A DNA stretch of 25,271 bases from an uncultured bacterium. Its GTDB lineage: Bacteria; Patescibacteriota; Minisyncoccia; Phycocordibacterales; UBA918. Numbering within the stretch: position 1 is the stretch's first letter; every line of letters starts with the position of its first letter. This document shows positions 1-7,453 of this stretch, in pieces. A program made the position numbers and the translations under genes. The stretch is from assembly GCA_913050645.1 (NCBI GenBank), contig CAJXAG010000010.1:1-25271 (forward strand). The letters run 5' to 3'. The notes under the pieces are model-generated. The model made no database searches, was not told where the DNA came from, and saw only the letters and a list, made by a program, of their open reading frames with translations.

Positions 1-2
1 AA

Positions 3-3000
3 GAGCTATCACTACTAGGAAGTACAGCCAACATCTCCCTTGGTTCTAACTACCTAAGTGGTGATGGCGGGGATGAGGGTATTTATGTTGACTCTACCGG
101 GCAGGTGGGAATAGGCACAAATAATCCTGGTGCACAACTAGACATTTCTGCGGGTACGAACCTTAATCTAGGCATTGATCAGTTGGCACACGACGGATTC
201 AGTAATGAGGGTGTCGGAATAACGTTCTCACGCACCACCTCAGATGCTGATCTAATGGCGATAGGAGTTGTCGATTCGGATAAACTAGGTGTTTTTTCAA
301 GACAAGGCATCATCTTTGGAACTGGAGGTATCTCTTCATATAGTACAACAACTGAAGTGATGCGTATAAATAGTAGTGGCAACGTCGGAATCGGGACCAT
401 TTCACCAAGTGCTACGCTAGACGTCGTAGGCGACGCTGAAATAAATGGCAACATCACCGTCACCGGCACCGTCGACGGCAAAAACATCGCGGACAACGCT
501 GCTTTCCTCAACGAAGCAGAAACTATCTCAAGTAACTGGGTCAATACCGCCAACCCTTGGGCAGATAATGAAGTCAGCGACACTCTCACCATCGGAGACG
601 GATCTACTATGGGTCGTGTTATTCACGATAATGATGAACCAACTGATCTCGCATCAGATGGGGAGCTTGGCTTCGACTCATCTCGTGGACTTATATTATA
701 TAGAACACAACAAGTGGGACAGGAGACTGGCGTTGGCGGATATACGCTTTTAGACACATCAAACATAACTGGTGGGACTAATCTAACTATAACTAATACA
801 GCAGCAAATACTGCAGGAACTCAAGGAATTACTTTCAATGTTGATGATGCATTCTTACTCAATAATGGAGATGCAGCAACAGGTGCATATACTTTTGCGG
901 GAGATGTTTCGCTCAACAGTACCTTTACTTTAGGCGATAACGGTGACACTGGATCAATCAACACCAGCGACTGGGATATTTCAGCTACTGGAGTCATCAC
1001 TAACGCCTCACTATCGAGTACTCAACTCACCGACGGCGGGACCATATCTTTTGATTGGGTAGATAGTGAGGTGAGCGACACCCTCACCATCGGTGCTGGC
1101 TCTACTGTGGCAGGCGACGCCATCACCGACGGCTCGATCGATGCTTCAGAACTGGCAGCTAACTCTGTCGCCGACTCAGAGATTAACTACGGTGCGGTGA
1201 CACTGAGCGACTTCACCGACGACGTCGGCTACCTGACCACCGTCGATATCTCAAGCGATACAAACTTAGTCGCTGGCACTAACATTACACTCTCTGGTGA
1301 CACGCTTAATGTTGACGATGCCTTTGTACTCAATACGGGAGATACAATGAGTGGTAGCTTGGTGAGCACTAGCTACTTAGAAGCTGGTAATGGGAGTGGT
1401 GGAGTAGCGCTTACTATTAACGACGGTTATGGGAACGCTAACCTGGCTTTTAATCACCGGTCGGGAACGCCAGATGCTAGTGGTTCTTCAGCGCGGATAG
1501 TAACAAACGTTGATTCTGTGACAGCAGGGATGGCTTTCCAACTGCAAGACAATGTAACCGCTGGCGTAGCGGTTGGTGCTACGGAGGTGCTGGACCTTAC
1601 CCTTAGCGCTGCCGACTTTGCGGTTAATCTTGATGCGAACGCGGGCCTCGATGTTACCGGCAACATCACCGTCACCGGCACCGTCGACGGCCGCGACATT
1701 GCAACTGACGGTGGAGTCCTTGACACAGCTTTGCAGCCAGCCGACATCGGCTCAACCATCCAAGCCTATGACGCACAACTCACCGACCTAGCAGATGGAC
1801 AACTATCAGGTGCAAACACAGTGAACAAAGCAGCGATTGCGAACTCAGGTACCCTTAGTTTTGATTGGGCTAACAGTGAAATCAGTGACACTCTTACCAT
1901 CGGTGCGTCTTCAATAGTAGCCGGTGATGCTATCACTGATGGCTCAATAGACCAAAGTGAAATCCAGAACAATATTCTTGATTTTGTTGACTTCCAAAAC
2001 ACCCTTGACTTAGATGCGTCAACGCAGATCAATGTCGGCACTGGAGAAAACTTCTACATAGACCTCGATGGCACCGCTGACTTCTTTGTACGTGATGTTA
2101 CTACCAACATGGCGGCCTTCTATGACACTGGAGACATTGCACTGGGAAATGATGATGAGTTGTATGTTGATACTAGTACGGGACGAGTAGGGATTGGTAC
2201 TACGACGCCGGAGCATAAATTGGATGTAGAAGGTGTCATTCGTGGCGATAATTATCTAATTCTTTCAGATTATGATGGTGAAGGTGGAGACACGCGTTTT
2301 ATTAGTCGTGACAACGCTATGACCGTATGGAATTCAGCGTTCGCAATTGGAAGTTACACAAATGGAAGTGTCCCGCTTACCTCATCAGGCCAGTTGTCTG
2401 TGCAAAGTACAGCATATTTCAACGGCAACGTCGGGATTGGGACGACGACACCGAGTGCATTGTTACACGTTGAAGGGAACACATTACTTGCTGGAGCAAC
2501 AACCTTCAATGTAGGACGTGGAGATGTTTATTTTGAAAATAATAGTAACGATAATGAAGATGGTGCAGGTGTAACGCTCCGTACAGCAAATAATCCATCA
2601 AATGGAGCCATTTTCAGTGTTCGTTCATCCGGGCAAGCAAACAGGCTCTTTGTTGGTCAAAGCTTTACATCTTCTGGGGCAAATGATTTTTATGTCAAAT
2701 CTTCTAGTAATACCACGGCTACAAATACTGCACTCTATGCTACAAAGATTGGTGGTACTTCTGATTCATATTTTGGAGGCAACGTCGGGATTGGCACTAC
2801 GGCTCCAGAAGAAGCACTACACGTAGTTGGGGCGATTAAGACCAGTACTGGTATTTATAGTCGAGGGGATACTGATATGTTGGTGGCAACAAGTAACGGA
2901 ATTTCGTACGGTTACGAAAACACTGGGGATATCGAAAGCTTGGTTTGGACGGCCAAGTCTGCATGGAATACTCCTGATGTCGGTACCCAAGTAAAACCAT

Positions 3001-4958
3001 TTTTTGCTGACCTCGATAATGATGGTGATTACGATTTGATGATTGGTGAAAGTGCCGGCGTCGTGCATGGATATGAAAACACCGGGTCTGCTTCAAGTCC
3101 AACCTGGACCAATAAAGACGCTTGGGACTCCGCTGACGTCGGTTCCTACGCGAACCCTGCGCTTGTGGACCTTGATAACGACGGTGACCTTGACCTCCTG
3201 ATCGGTGAAAGTGCCGGCGTCGTGCATGGATATGAAAACACCGGGTCTGCTTCAAGTCCAACCTGGACCAATAAAGACGCTTGGGACTCCGCTGATATAG
3301 GTACACGTGCTTCACCAGGAGTTGCAGACCTCGATAATGACGGGGACTACGATATACTTATTGGTAGTACAGGAACTGTTGTGCAAGCTTACGAAAACAC
3401 CGGCTCTGCTTCAAGTCCAACCTGGACCAATAAAGACGCTTGGGACCTGTCATTTTCTAATGGTTATACGGCACCCTCCTTCAATGACCTCGATAATGAT
3501 GGTGACTACGACTTAATGGTAGGAAGCTCTCTTGCCAGTGTCCAAGCCTACGAAAACACCGGCTCTGTTTCAGGTCCAGCTTGGACCAATAAAGACGCTT
3601 GGGATTCTACAGCTATTACAAATTACACGAAGGCGGCATTTATCGATTTGGACAATGACTCAGGATACAGCTATGCCGCCGGTCTCGACGTCGCCGAGCG
3701 ATATACAGTCACACAGACCGTACAGGGTGGTGACATCCTCGTAGCATCAGAAGGTAACGAACTCGCAGAAAAGAGCACAGAAGCCTACCAAAAAGCAGTT
3801 ATTGGACCCGTATCGGTCAATCCGGCCATCCTTTTCTCAGGTAGTGAGTTAGAGATTGGCGCACGGAATTTCGAGATAGGTGATAACCCGCCAGTTGCCC
3901 TGGCAGGACGAGTTCCGGTCAACGTTTCAGACGTTAACGGACCTATTCAGGTGGGTGACAGTATTACCACCTCAGAGATTGCTGGTTTTGGTATGAAAGC
4001 TACTGATGCTGGATACGTCATCGGTACTGCTTTAACGACCTTCTATCCAGAGACAGGGGAAACCCAAGTATGTCCGTCCGGTACTCCGGGCAGTGTGACT
4101 TGTGGTACGGTCCTTGTCTTTGTTTCACCAAACTGGGAGGGGGGCGCACAAATTGCAAGTTTGGTTGATACACTCGATATACTAGAAACCGACTTCGGTA
4201 GCAGTACCGCAAGTAGTCTGTTTGCTTCCACCACTCTTGTCACCATACAAGAAAAAGACACCCTGTGGTCACGCTTAGTGACGTTGGCCAGTGGGTTTGT
4301 TGATGGAACGTTGGCACTTATGGGGTTGACTGTAGGGACTGAAAATCAAGCTGCAGGAATCACTATCTACGATGTTGTTACAGGAGAACCATATTGTTCT
4401 GTCGTAGCAAATGGTGAAGCATATAACCTGTCTGGTACATGTGACGATATCGATGTGGATTCTTATGATTTTGAAACAGTTCAGTCTAATACTAATAATT
4501 CCGAAGAAAATAATTCTGGAACAACTAATACCAATAGCGATGATGCAGATGTAGGGTCTACTTCAGATGATTTATTAGACGAAGAAACAAGTACCACGAC
4601 TCCTTTAAACGCTACATCTACTGACGATACTGCCTCCTCAACTGACAACGGAGGTAGCATCAGTGAAAATGTAGAAGATGGAAACAATGCCGGTGATGCC
4701 ACCGCAAGCAGTACTAATAATTCGACCACTAGCACTACTGATGACACAGCAATCACAACAAGTCAGACGGCTGACGATACTGAAACCATTACTACCGAGT
4801 TAGAAGAAGCGGTTGAAGATGAAGTTTCAGAGGGAGTGGTAGCAGAAGAAGAACCTGTTGAGGTGATGGTTGAAGAAGAACCAGAAAATGAGTCTCAGCA
4901 GGACCCTGAACCTATCCCAGAGCCCGACCAAGAGCCGATTGTAGAACCCGAAGTATAG
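3..4958 (+). CDS. Giant surface protein with tail-fibre-like and VCBS/FG-GAP repeats (5' partial)
   Basis: The frame is open from base 3, so the gene begins before the window; the GTG at 105 is an internal Val codon. At least 1,651 residues are visible. The N-terminal two thirds carry repeated tail-fibre-like motifs (VGIGTTTP followed by LDV/LHV, at about 105, 390, 2190, 2430 and 2790) and collagen-free beta-type repeats (TVTGTVDG, SDTLTIG, ITDGSID). From about 2905 to 3655 come five 53-residue VCBS/FG-GAP units with the calcium-binding-like core DLDNDGDYDL. A conserved-looking module starting GLDVAERYTV follows (about 3680-4120). The tail (about 4460-4955) is Ser/Thr/Asn/Asp and then Glu/Pro-rich low complexity. 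No C-terminal membrane helix or sorting motif is visible. The likely role is a secreted or surface adhesin, by family resemblance; the ligand is unknown. Stop is TAG. Confidence 0.85.
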   Translation, partial: ELSLLGSTANISLGSNYLSGDGGDEGIYVDSTGQVGIGTNNPGAQLDISAGTNLNLGIDQLAHDGFSNEGVGITFSRTTSDADLMAIGVVDSDKLGVFSRQGIIFGTGGISSYSTTTEVMRINSSGNVGIGTISPSATLDVVGDAEINGNITVTGTVDGKNIADNAAFLNEAETISSNWVNTANPWADNEVSDTLTIGDGSTMGRVIHDNDEPTDLASDGELGFDSSRGLILYRTQQVGQETGVGGYTLLDTSNITGGTNLTITNTAANTAGTQGITFNVDDAFLLNNGDAATGAYTFAGDVSLNSTFTLGDNGDTGSINTSDWDISATGVITNASLSSTQLTDGGTISFDWVDSEVSDTLTIGAGSTVAGDAITDGSIDASELAANSVADSEINYGAVTLSDFTDDVGYLTTVDISSDTNLVAGTNITLSGDTLNVDDAFVLNTGDTMSGSLVSTSYLEAGNGSGGVALTINDGYGNANLAFNHRSGTPDASGSSARIVTNVDSVTAGMAFQLQDNVTAGVAVGATEVLDLTLSAADFAVNLDANAGLDVTGNITVTGTVDGRDIATDGGVLDTALQPADIGSTIQAYDAQLTDLADGQLSGANTVNKAAIANSGTLSFDWANSEISDTLTIGASSIVAGDAITDGSIDQSEIQNNILDFVDFQNTLDLDASTQINVGTGENFYIDLDGTADFFVRDVTTNMAAFYDTGDIALGNDDELYVDTSTGRVGIGTTTPEHKLDVEGVIRGDNYLILSDYDGEGGDTRFISRDNAMTVWNSAFAIGSYTNGSVPLTSSGQLSVQSTAYFNGNVGIGTTTPSALLHVEGNTLLAGATTFNVGRGDVYFENNSNDNEDGAGVTLRTANNPSNGAIFSVRSSGQANRLFVGQSFTSSGANDFYVKSSSNTTATNTALYATKIGGTSDSYFGGNVGIGTTAPEEALHVVGAIKTSTGIYSRGDTDMLVATSNGISYGYENTGDIESLVWTAKSAWNTPDVGTQVKPFFADLDNDGDYDLMIGESAGVVHGYENTGSASSPTWTNKDAWDSADVGSYANPALVDLDNDGDLDLLIGESAGVVHGYENTGSASSPTWTNKDAWDSADIGTRASPGVADLDNDGDYDILIGSTGTVVQAYENTGSASSPTWTNKDAWDLSFSNGYTAPSFNDLDNDGDYDLMVGSSLASVQAYENTGSVSGPAWTNKDAWDSTAITNYTKAAFIDLDNDSGYSYAAGLDVAERYTVTQTVQGGDILVASEGNELAEKSTEAYQKAVIGPVSVNPAILFSGSELEIGARNFEIGDNPPVALAGRVPVNVSDVNGPIQVGDSITTSEIAGFGMKATDAGYVIGTALTTFYPETGETQVCPSGTPGSVTCGTVLVFVSPNWEGGAQIASLVDTLDILETDFGSSTASSLFASTTLVTIQEKDTLWSRLVTLASGFVDGTLALMGLTVGTENQAAGITIYDVVTGEPYCSVVANGEAYNLSGTCDDIDVDSYDFETVQSNTNNSEENNSGTTNTNSDDADVGSTSDDLLDEETSTTTPLNATSTDDTASSTDNGGSISENVEDGNNAGDATASSTNNSTTSTTDDTAITTSQTADDTETITTELEEAVEDEVSEGVVAEEEPVEVMVEEEPENESQQDPEPIPEPDQEPIVEPEV
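447..479 (+). repeat. 33-bp direct repeat, copy 1, encoding GNITVTGTVDG
   Basis: It is identical at all 33 bases to 1659-1691 in the same gene. It sits after an LDV motif in both places and is more GC-rich than the surrounding sequence. Confidence 0.85.
1659..1691 (+). repeat. 33-bp direct repeat, copy 2, encoding GNITVTGTVDG
   Basis: Second copy of 447-479. The repeated modules on its 3' side (SDTLTIG, AGDAITDGSID) also recur at about 1075-1140 and 1885-1950, so whole blocks of the adhesin have been duplicated. Confidence 0.85.
3045..3136 (+). repeat. 92-bp perfect direct repeat, copy 1 (VCBS units)
   Basis: This stretch is identical to 3204-3295, exactly 159 bp (53 codons) downstream, so the period equals one protein repeat unit. 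Further, shorter matches follow at about 3391-3446 and 3550-3602. Identity at silent positions points to recent duplication or gene conversion. Confidence 0.9.
3204..3295 (+). repeat. 92-bp perfect direct repeat, copy 2 (VCBS units)
   Basis: Second perfect copy of 3045-3136 within the same reading frame. The two sequences diverge immediately outside these limits. Confidence 0.9.
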
Positions 4959-4963
4959 GTATC

Positions 4964-4983
4964 TATACATATATATGTATACT
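4964..4983 (+). promoter_or_regulatory. uvrB promoter -10 box overlapping an 18-bp palindrome
   Basis: TATACT at 4978-4983 ends 8 nt before the uvrB ATG at 4992, which would give a leaderless or nearly leaderless mRNA. Bases 4964-4981 form a perfect 18-bp palindrome of alternating A/T with one C/G pair per arm, and it covers most of the -10 box. It could be an operator or simply a low-complexity AT tract. Confidence 0.45.
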
Positions 4984-4991
4984 ATGTATTT

Positions 4992-7016
4992 ATGTTTGAA
5001 ATTGCTACAGATAAAACACCAGCTGGGGATCAGCCACAAGCAATTGAGGCTCTTGTTTCTGGACTTAAAAATGGGTTAGACCACCAAACGCTTTTAGGAG
5101 TAACTGGTTCAGGAAAAACTTTTACCGCCGCTAACGTAATCCAACAAGTACAGAAGCCGACGCTCGTTATCGCACACAACAAAACACTTGCTGCACAGCT
5201 TGCGCAGGAATATAAAGACTTCTTTCCAAATAATGAGGTACGTTACTTTGTATCGTACTATGACTATTATCAACCAGAGGCGTACATGGCGACGTCGGAT
5301 ACATATATAGAGAAAGAGTCGCAGATTAACGAAGAAATTGATCGTTTGCGTCACGCCTCAACCCAAGCACTTCTAACCAGAAGCGATGTAATTATTGTTG
5401 CGTCAGTTTCGTGTATTTATGGTTTGGGTTCACCTGAACAGTATAAGAAGGTACACAAGAAGATTGAAAAAGGATACCAGAGCACTCGTACCGATATGCT
5501 CCGTCTCTTAGTTTCGATGTACTTTAATCGTACAAATGCAGACCTAACGCCAGGAATGTTCAGGGCGGTAGGGAACACAGTGGAAATAATGCCTACTAAT
5601 GAACGCGTTATCTACCGGTTGAATTTTTCAGGAGACAGCGTGAGTTCTATTACAAAAATAGATGCAGTCTCGCGACAGATCATTTCTGATGTGGATGTAT
5701 TTTTTCTCTTTCCAGCGAAACACTTTGTGACCCCTGAAGATGAACGAAAGCGGGCAGTTACTGACATTGAGGTTGAGCTTAAGAAACAGCTGCAGAAGTT
5801 TAAAAAAGAAGGGAAGCTACTTGAGTCTGAGAGATTGAAACGTCGTACTGAACACGATATGGCACTTATGCGTGAGGTGGGTTTTTGTCCTGGAATTGAA
5901 AACTACTCACGCCACTTTGATGGTCGAGCGTCTGGTGAAGCACCATACACACTTCTCTCTTACTTCCCACATAAAGAAGACGGGTCTCCAGATTTTCTCA
6001 CTATCATTGATGAATCGCATGTCACTGTTCCTCAAATTCGCGGTATGTATGCAGCAGACCGTTCGCGAAAGGAAAATCTTGTTGAGTTTGGCTTCCGTCT
6101 CCCGTCAGCTGTCGACAATCGTCCGTTAAACTTCCAGGAGTTTGAAAAACAAGTGGGGCAGGTTATATACACTACCGCAACCCCAGGGAAGTATGAGCTA
6201 GAAAAAACCCAAAAGGGTGAAGGTCAGATCGTAGAACAAGTGATTCGCCCGACAGGATTGCTCGATCCTGAAATTGACCTCCGTCCCGTAAATGAACGAG
6301 GGGGATATCCAGGTCAAGTAAAAAACTTTATCCAAGAAGCAGAAAGTGTGATAAAAAGTGGGGCTCGTGTTCTGACAACAACCCTTACCAAAAAAATGGC
6401 AGAAGACCTTTCGGAGTTTCTTGAAGAAAAAGGAATAAAGACAAAATATATCCACAGTGACGTAGACACTATCGAACGTATTGAAATCCTTACTGACTTC
6501 CGTAAAGGTGCGTTTGACTGTTTGGTTGGAGTCAACCTTCTACGCGAAGGACTTGATTTACCTGAAGTAGAACTTGTAGCAATACTCGATGCAGACAAAG
6601 CAGGTTTTTTGCGTAGTGAAACAGCCCTTATTCAAACCATTGGACGCGCTGCACGAAACGTAAAAGGGCGAGTAGTGCTCTACGCAGACGAGATGACTGA
6701 TGCACTCACGTATGCAGTAACTGAGACAAATCGGCGTCGGAACCTACAAATGGAATATAATACAAAGCACCGTATCACTCCTCAGAGCATACAAAAGGAA
6801 ATTAAGTCGATTGCTGATCAGATGCGTACACAACACGAGGAGGTTGTGGAGGCAGAGTTGACTATTGACGTGGAGCGATACAAAAAGAATCCACAGAAGG
6901 TACTGAAGGAAAAAAGAAAGCAGATGGAGGCAGCAGTCGCAATGCTCAACTTTGAAACAGCGGCTGTGTTACGTGACGAAATCGCATACCTGGAAGAATT
7001 GCCTGTTGCGCAATAA
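4992..7016 (+). CDS. uvrB: Excinuclease ABC subunit B (UvrB)
   Basis: UvrB is the damage-verifying helicase-like subunit of nucleotide excision repair. UvrA loads it on DNA and it recruits UvrC. The 674 residues match the usual length (about 670). Visible are Walker A GVTGSGKT at 36-43, the beta-hairpin region with YYDYYQPEAY and IEKESQINEEIDRLRH at about 90-120, the DESH Walker B box at about 340, TTATPG near 395, the motif VNLLREGLDLPE with QTIGRAARN in the second RecA-like domain, and a C-terminal UVR helix pair at about 635-670 that would bind UvrC. The ATG at 4992 fits the family N-terminus (FEIATDKTPAGDQPQAI). No SD is present; a TATACT box lies just upstream. uvrA and uvrC lie downstream in the same orientation. 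Confidence 0.97.
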   Translation: MFEIATDKTPAGDQPQAIEALVSGLKNGLDHQTLLGVTGSGKTFTAANVIQQVQKPTLVIAHNKTLAAQLAQEYKDFFPNNEVRYFVSYYDYYQPEAYMATSDTYIEKESQINEEIDRLRHASTQALLTRSDVIIVASVSCIYGLGSPEQYKKVHKKIEKGYQSTRTDMLRLLVSMYFNRTNADLTPGMFRAVGNTVEIMPTNERVIYRLNFSGDSVSSITKIDAVSRQIISDVDVFFLFPAKHFVTPEDERKRAVTDIEVELKKQLQKFKKEGKLLESERLKRRTEHDMALMREVGFCPGIENYSRHFDGRASGEAPYTLLSYFPHKEDGSPDFLTIIDESHVTVPQIRGMYAADRSRKENLVEFGFRLPSAVDNRPLNFQEFEKQVGQVIYTTATPGKYELEKTQKGEGQIVEQVIRPTGLLDPEIDLRPVNERGGYPGQVKNFIQEAESVIKSGARVLTTTLTKKMAEDLSEFLEEKGIKTKYIHSDVDTIERIEILTDFRKGAFDCLVGVNLLREGLDLPEVELVAILDADKAGFLRSETALIQTIGRAARNVKGRVVLYADEMTDALTYAVTETNRRRNLQMEYNTKHRITPQSIQKEIKSIADQMRTQHEEVVEAELTIDVERYKKNPQKVLKEKRKQMEAAVAMLNFETAAVLRDEIAYLEELPVAQ

Positions 7017-7021
7017 GCAGG

Positions 7022-7030
7022 TGCTATACT
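7022..7030 (+). promoter_or_regulatory. Extended -10 promoter (TGCTATACT) for the receiver gene
   Basis: TG at 7022-7023 and TATACT at 7025-7030 lie right after the uvrB stop. Only 7 nt separate the box from the ATG at 7038, so transcription should start at or beside the start codon. No convincing -35 at normal spacing is seen. Confidence 0.55.
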
Positions 7031-7037
7031 ACACATA

Positions 7038-7400
7038 ATGAAAAAAGTGCTGATAGCAGAGGACGATGTGTTTATTCGCGATATCGCACAGTCGAAACTT
7101 GTAAAGGCTGGCTATGAAGTGCGTATAGTTGCAAGAGGAAATCAGGTGATCAGGGAATTAGAGCAAGTGCAACCTGACATTTTGCTACTTGACCTCATGC
7201 TTCCAAATAAACACGGGTTTGAAGTGCTTGAGGAGATTCGCCAACATAAAGATTTTGAGGATTTACCAGTCATTATTTTCTCGAATGAAACAGGACACGT
7301 CGTTGAAGAGAGATCAAAGAGTTTAAATGCGGTATATTTTTTTAAGGCAATGACGGGTACCGGCGAACTTGTAGATGCGGTTCAGAGCATCATGCGCTAA
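7038..7400 (+). CDS. Single-domain response regulator (CheY-like receiver)
   Basis: The 120 residues make one REC domain with no output domain. The acidic pocket is E8-D9-D10, the phospho-acceptor is D52 (in LLLDLMLP), the switch Ser is S82 (IIFSN) and the conserved Lys is K103. It should accept phosphate from a histidine kinase; the obvious candidate is the kinase at 10290-11651, two genes downstream. Its output would be by protein-protein contact, because no DNA-binding domain is present. It has its own extended -10 box and appears to be leaderless. It is separated from uvrB by 21 nt and from the next gene by 53 nt that hold another -10 box. Confidence 0.93.
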   Translation: MKKVLIAEDDVFIRDIAQSKLVKAGYEVRIVARGNQVIRELEQVQPDILLLDLMLPNKHGFEVLEEIRQHKDFEDLPVIIFSNETGHVVEERSKSLNAVYFFKAMTGTGELVDAVQSIMR

Positions 7401-7440
7401 GTTATCGACAGTGGTAATGTATTGTTATCGGTACAAGCGG

Positions 7441-7446
7441 TATACT
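7441..7446 (+). promoter_or_regulatory. -10 box (TATACT) for the Lys-tailed surface protein
   Basis: TATACT ends 7 nt before the ATG at 7454, the same geometry as the receiver gene. There is no TG extension and no SD. A TTGTTA at 7422-7427 is only 13 nt upstream, too close for a standard -35. Confidence 0.45.
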
Positions 7447-7453
7447 AAGAGCA

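Noticed and set aside
2836..3315. Long minus-strand open frame with repeated RSPKRLYWSRLDLKQTRC blocks
   Set aside because: It is the antisense of the duplicated VCBS units; the repeats in it come from the DNA duplication. No start signals.
1..4958. Prophage tail region
   Set aside because: Fibre-like motifs occur, but no other phage gene follows, and the VCBS array and Glu/Pro tail fit a cellular surface protein better. The upstream side cannot be seen.
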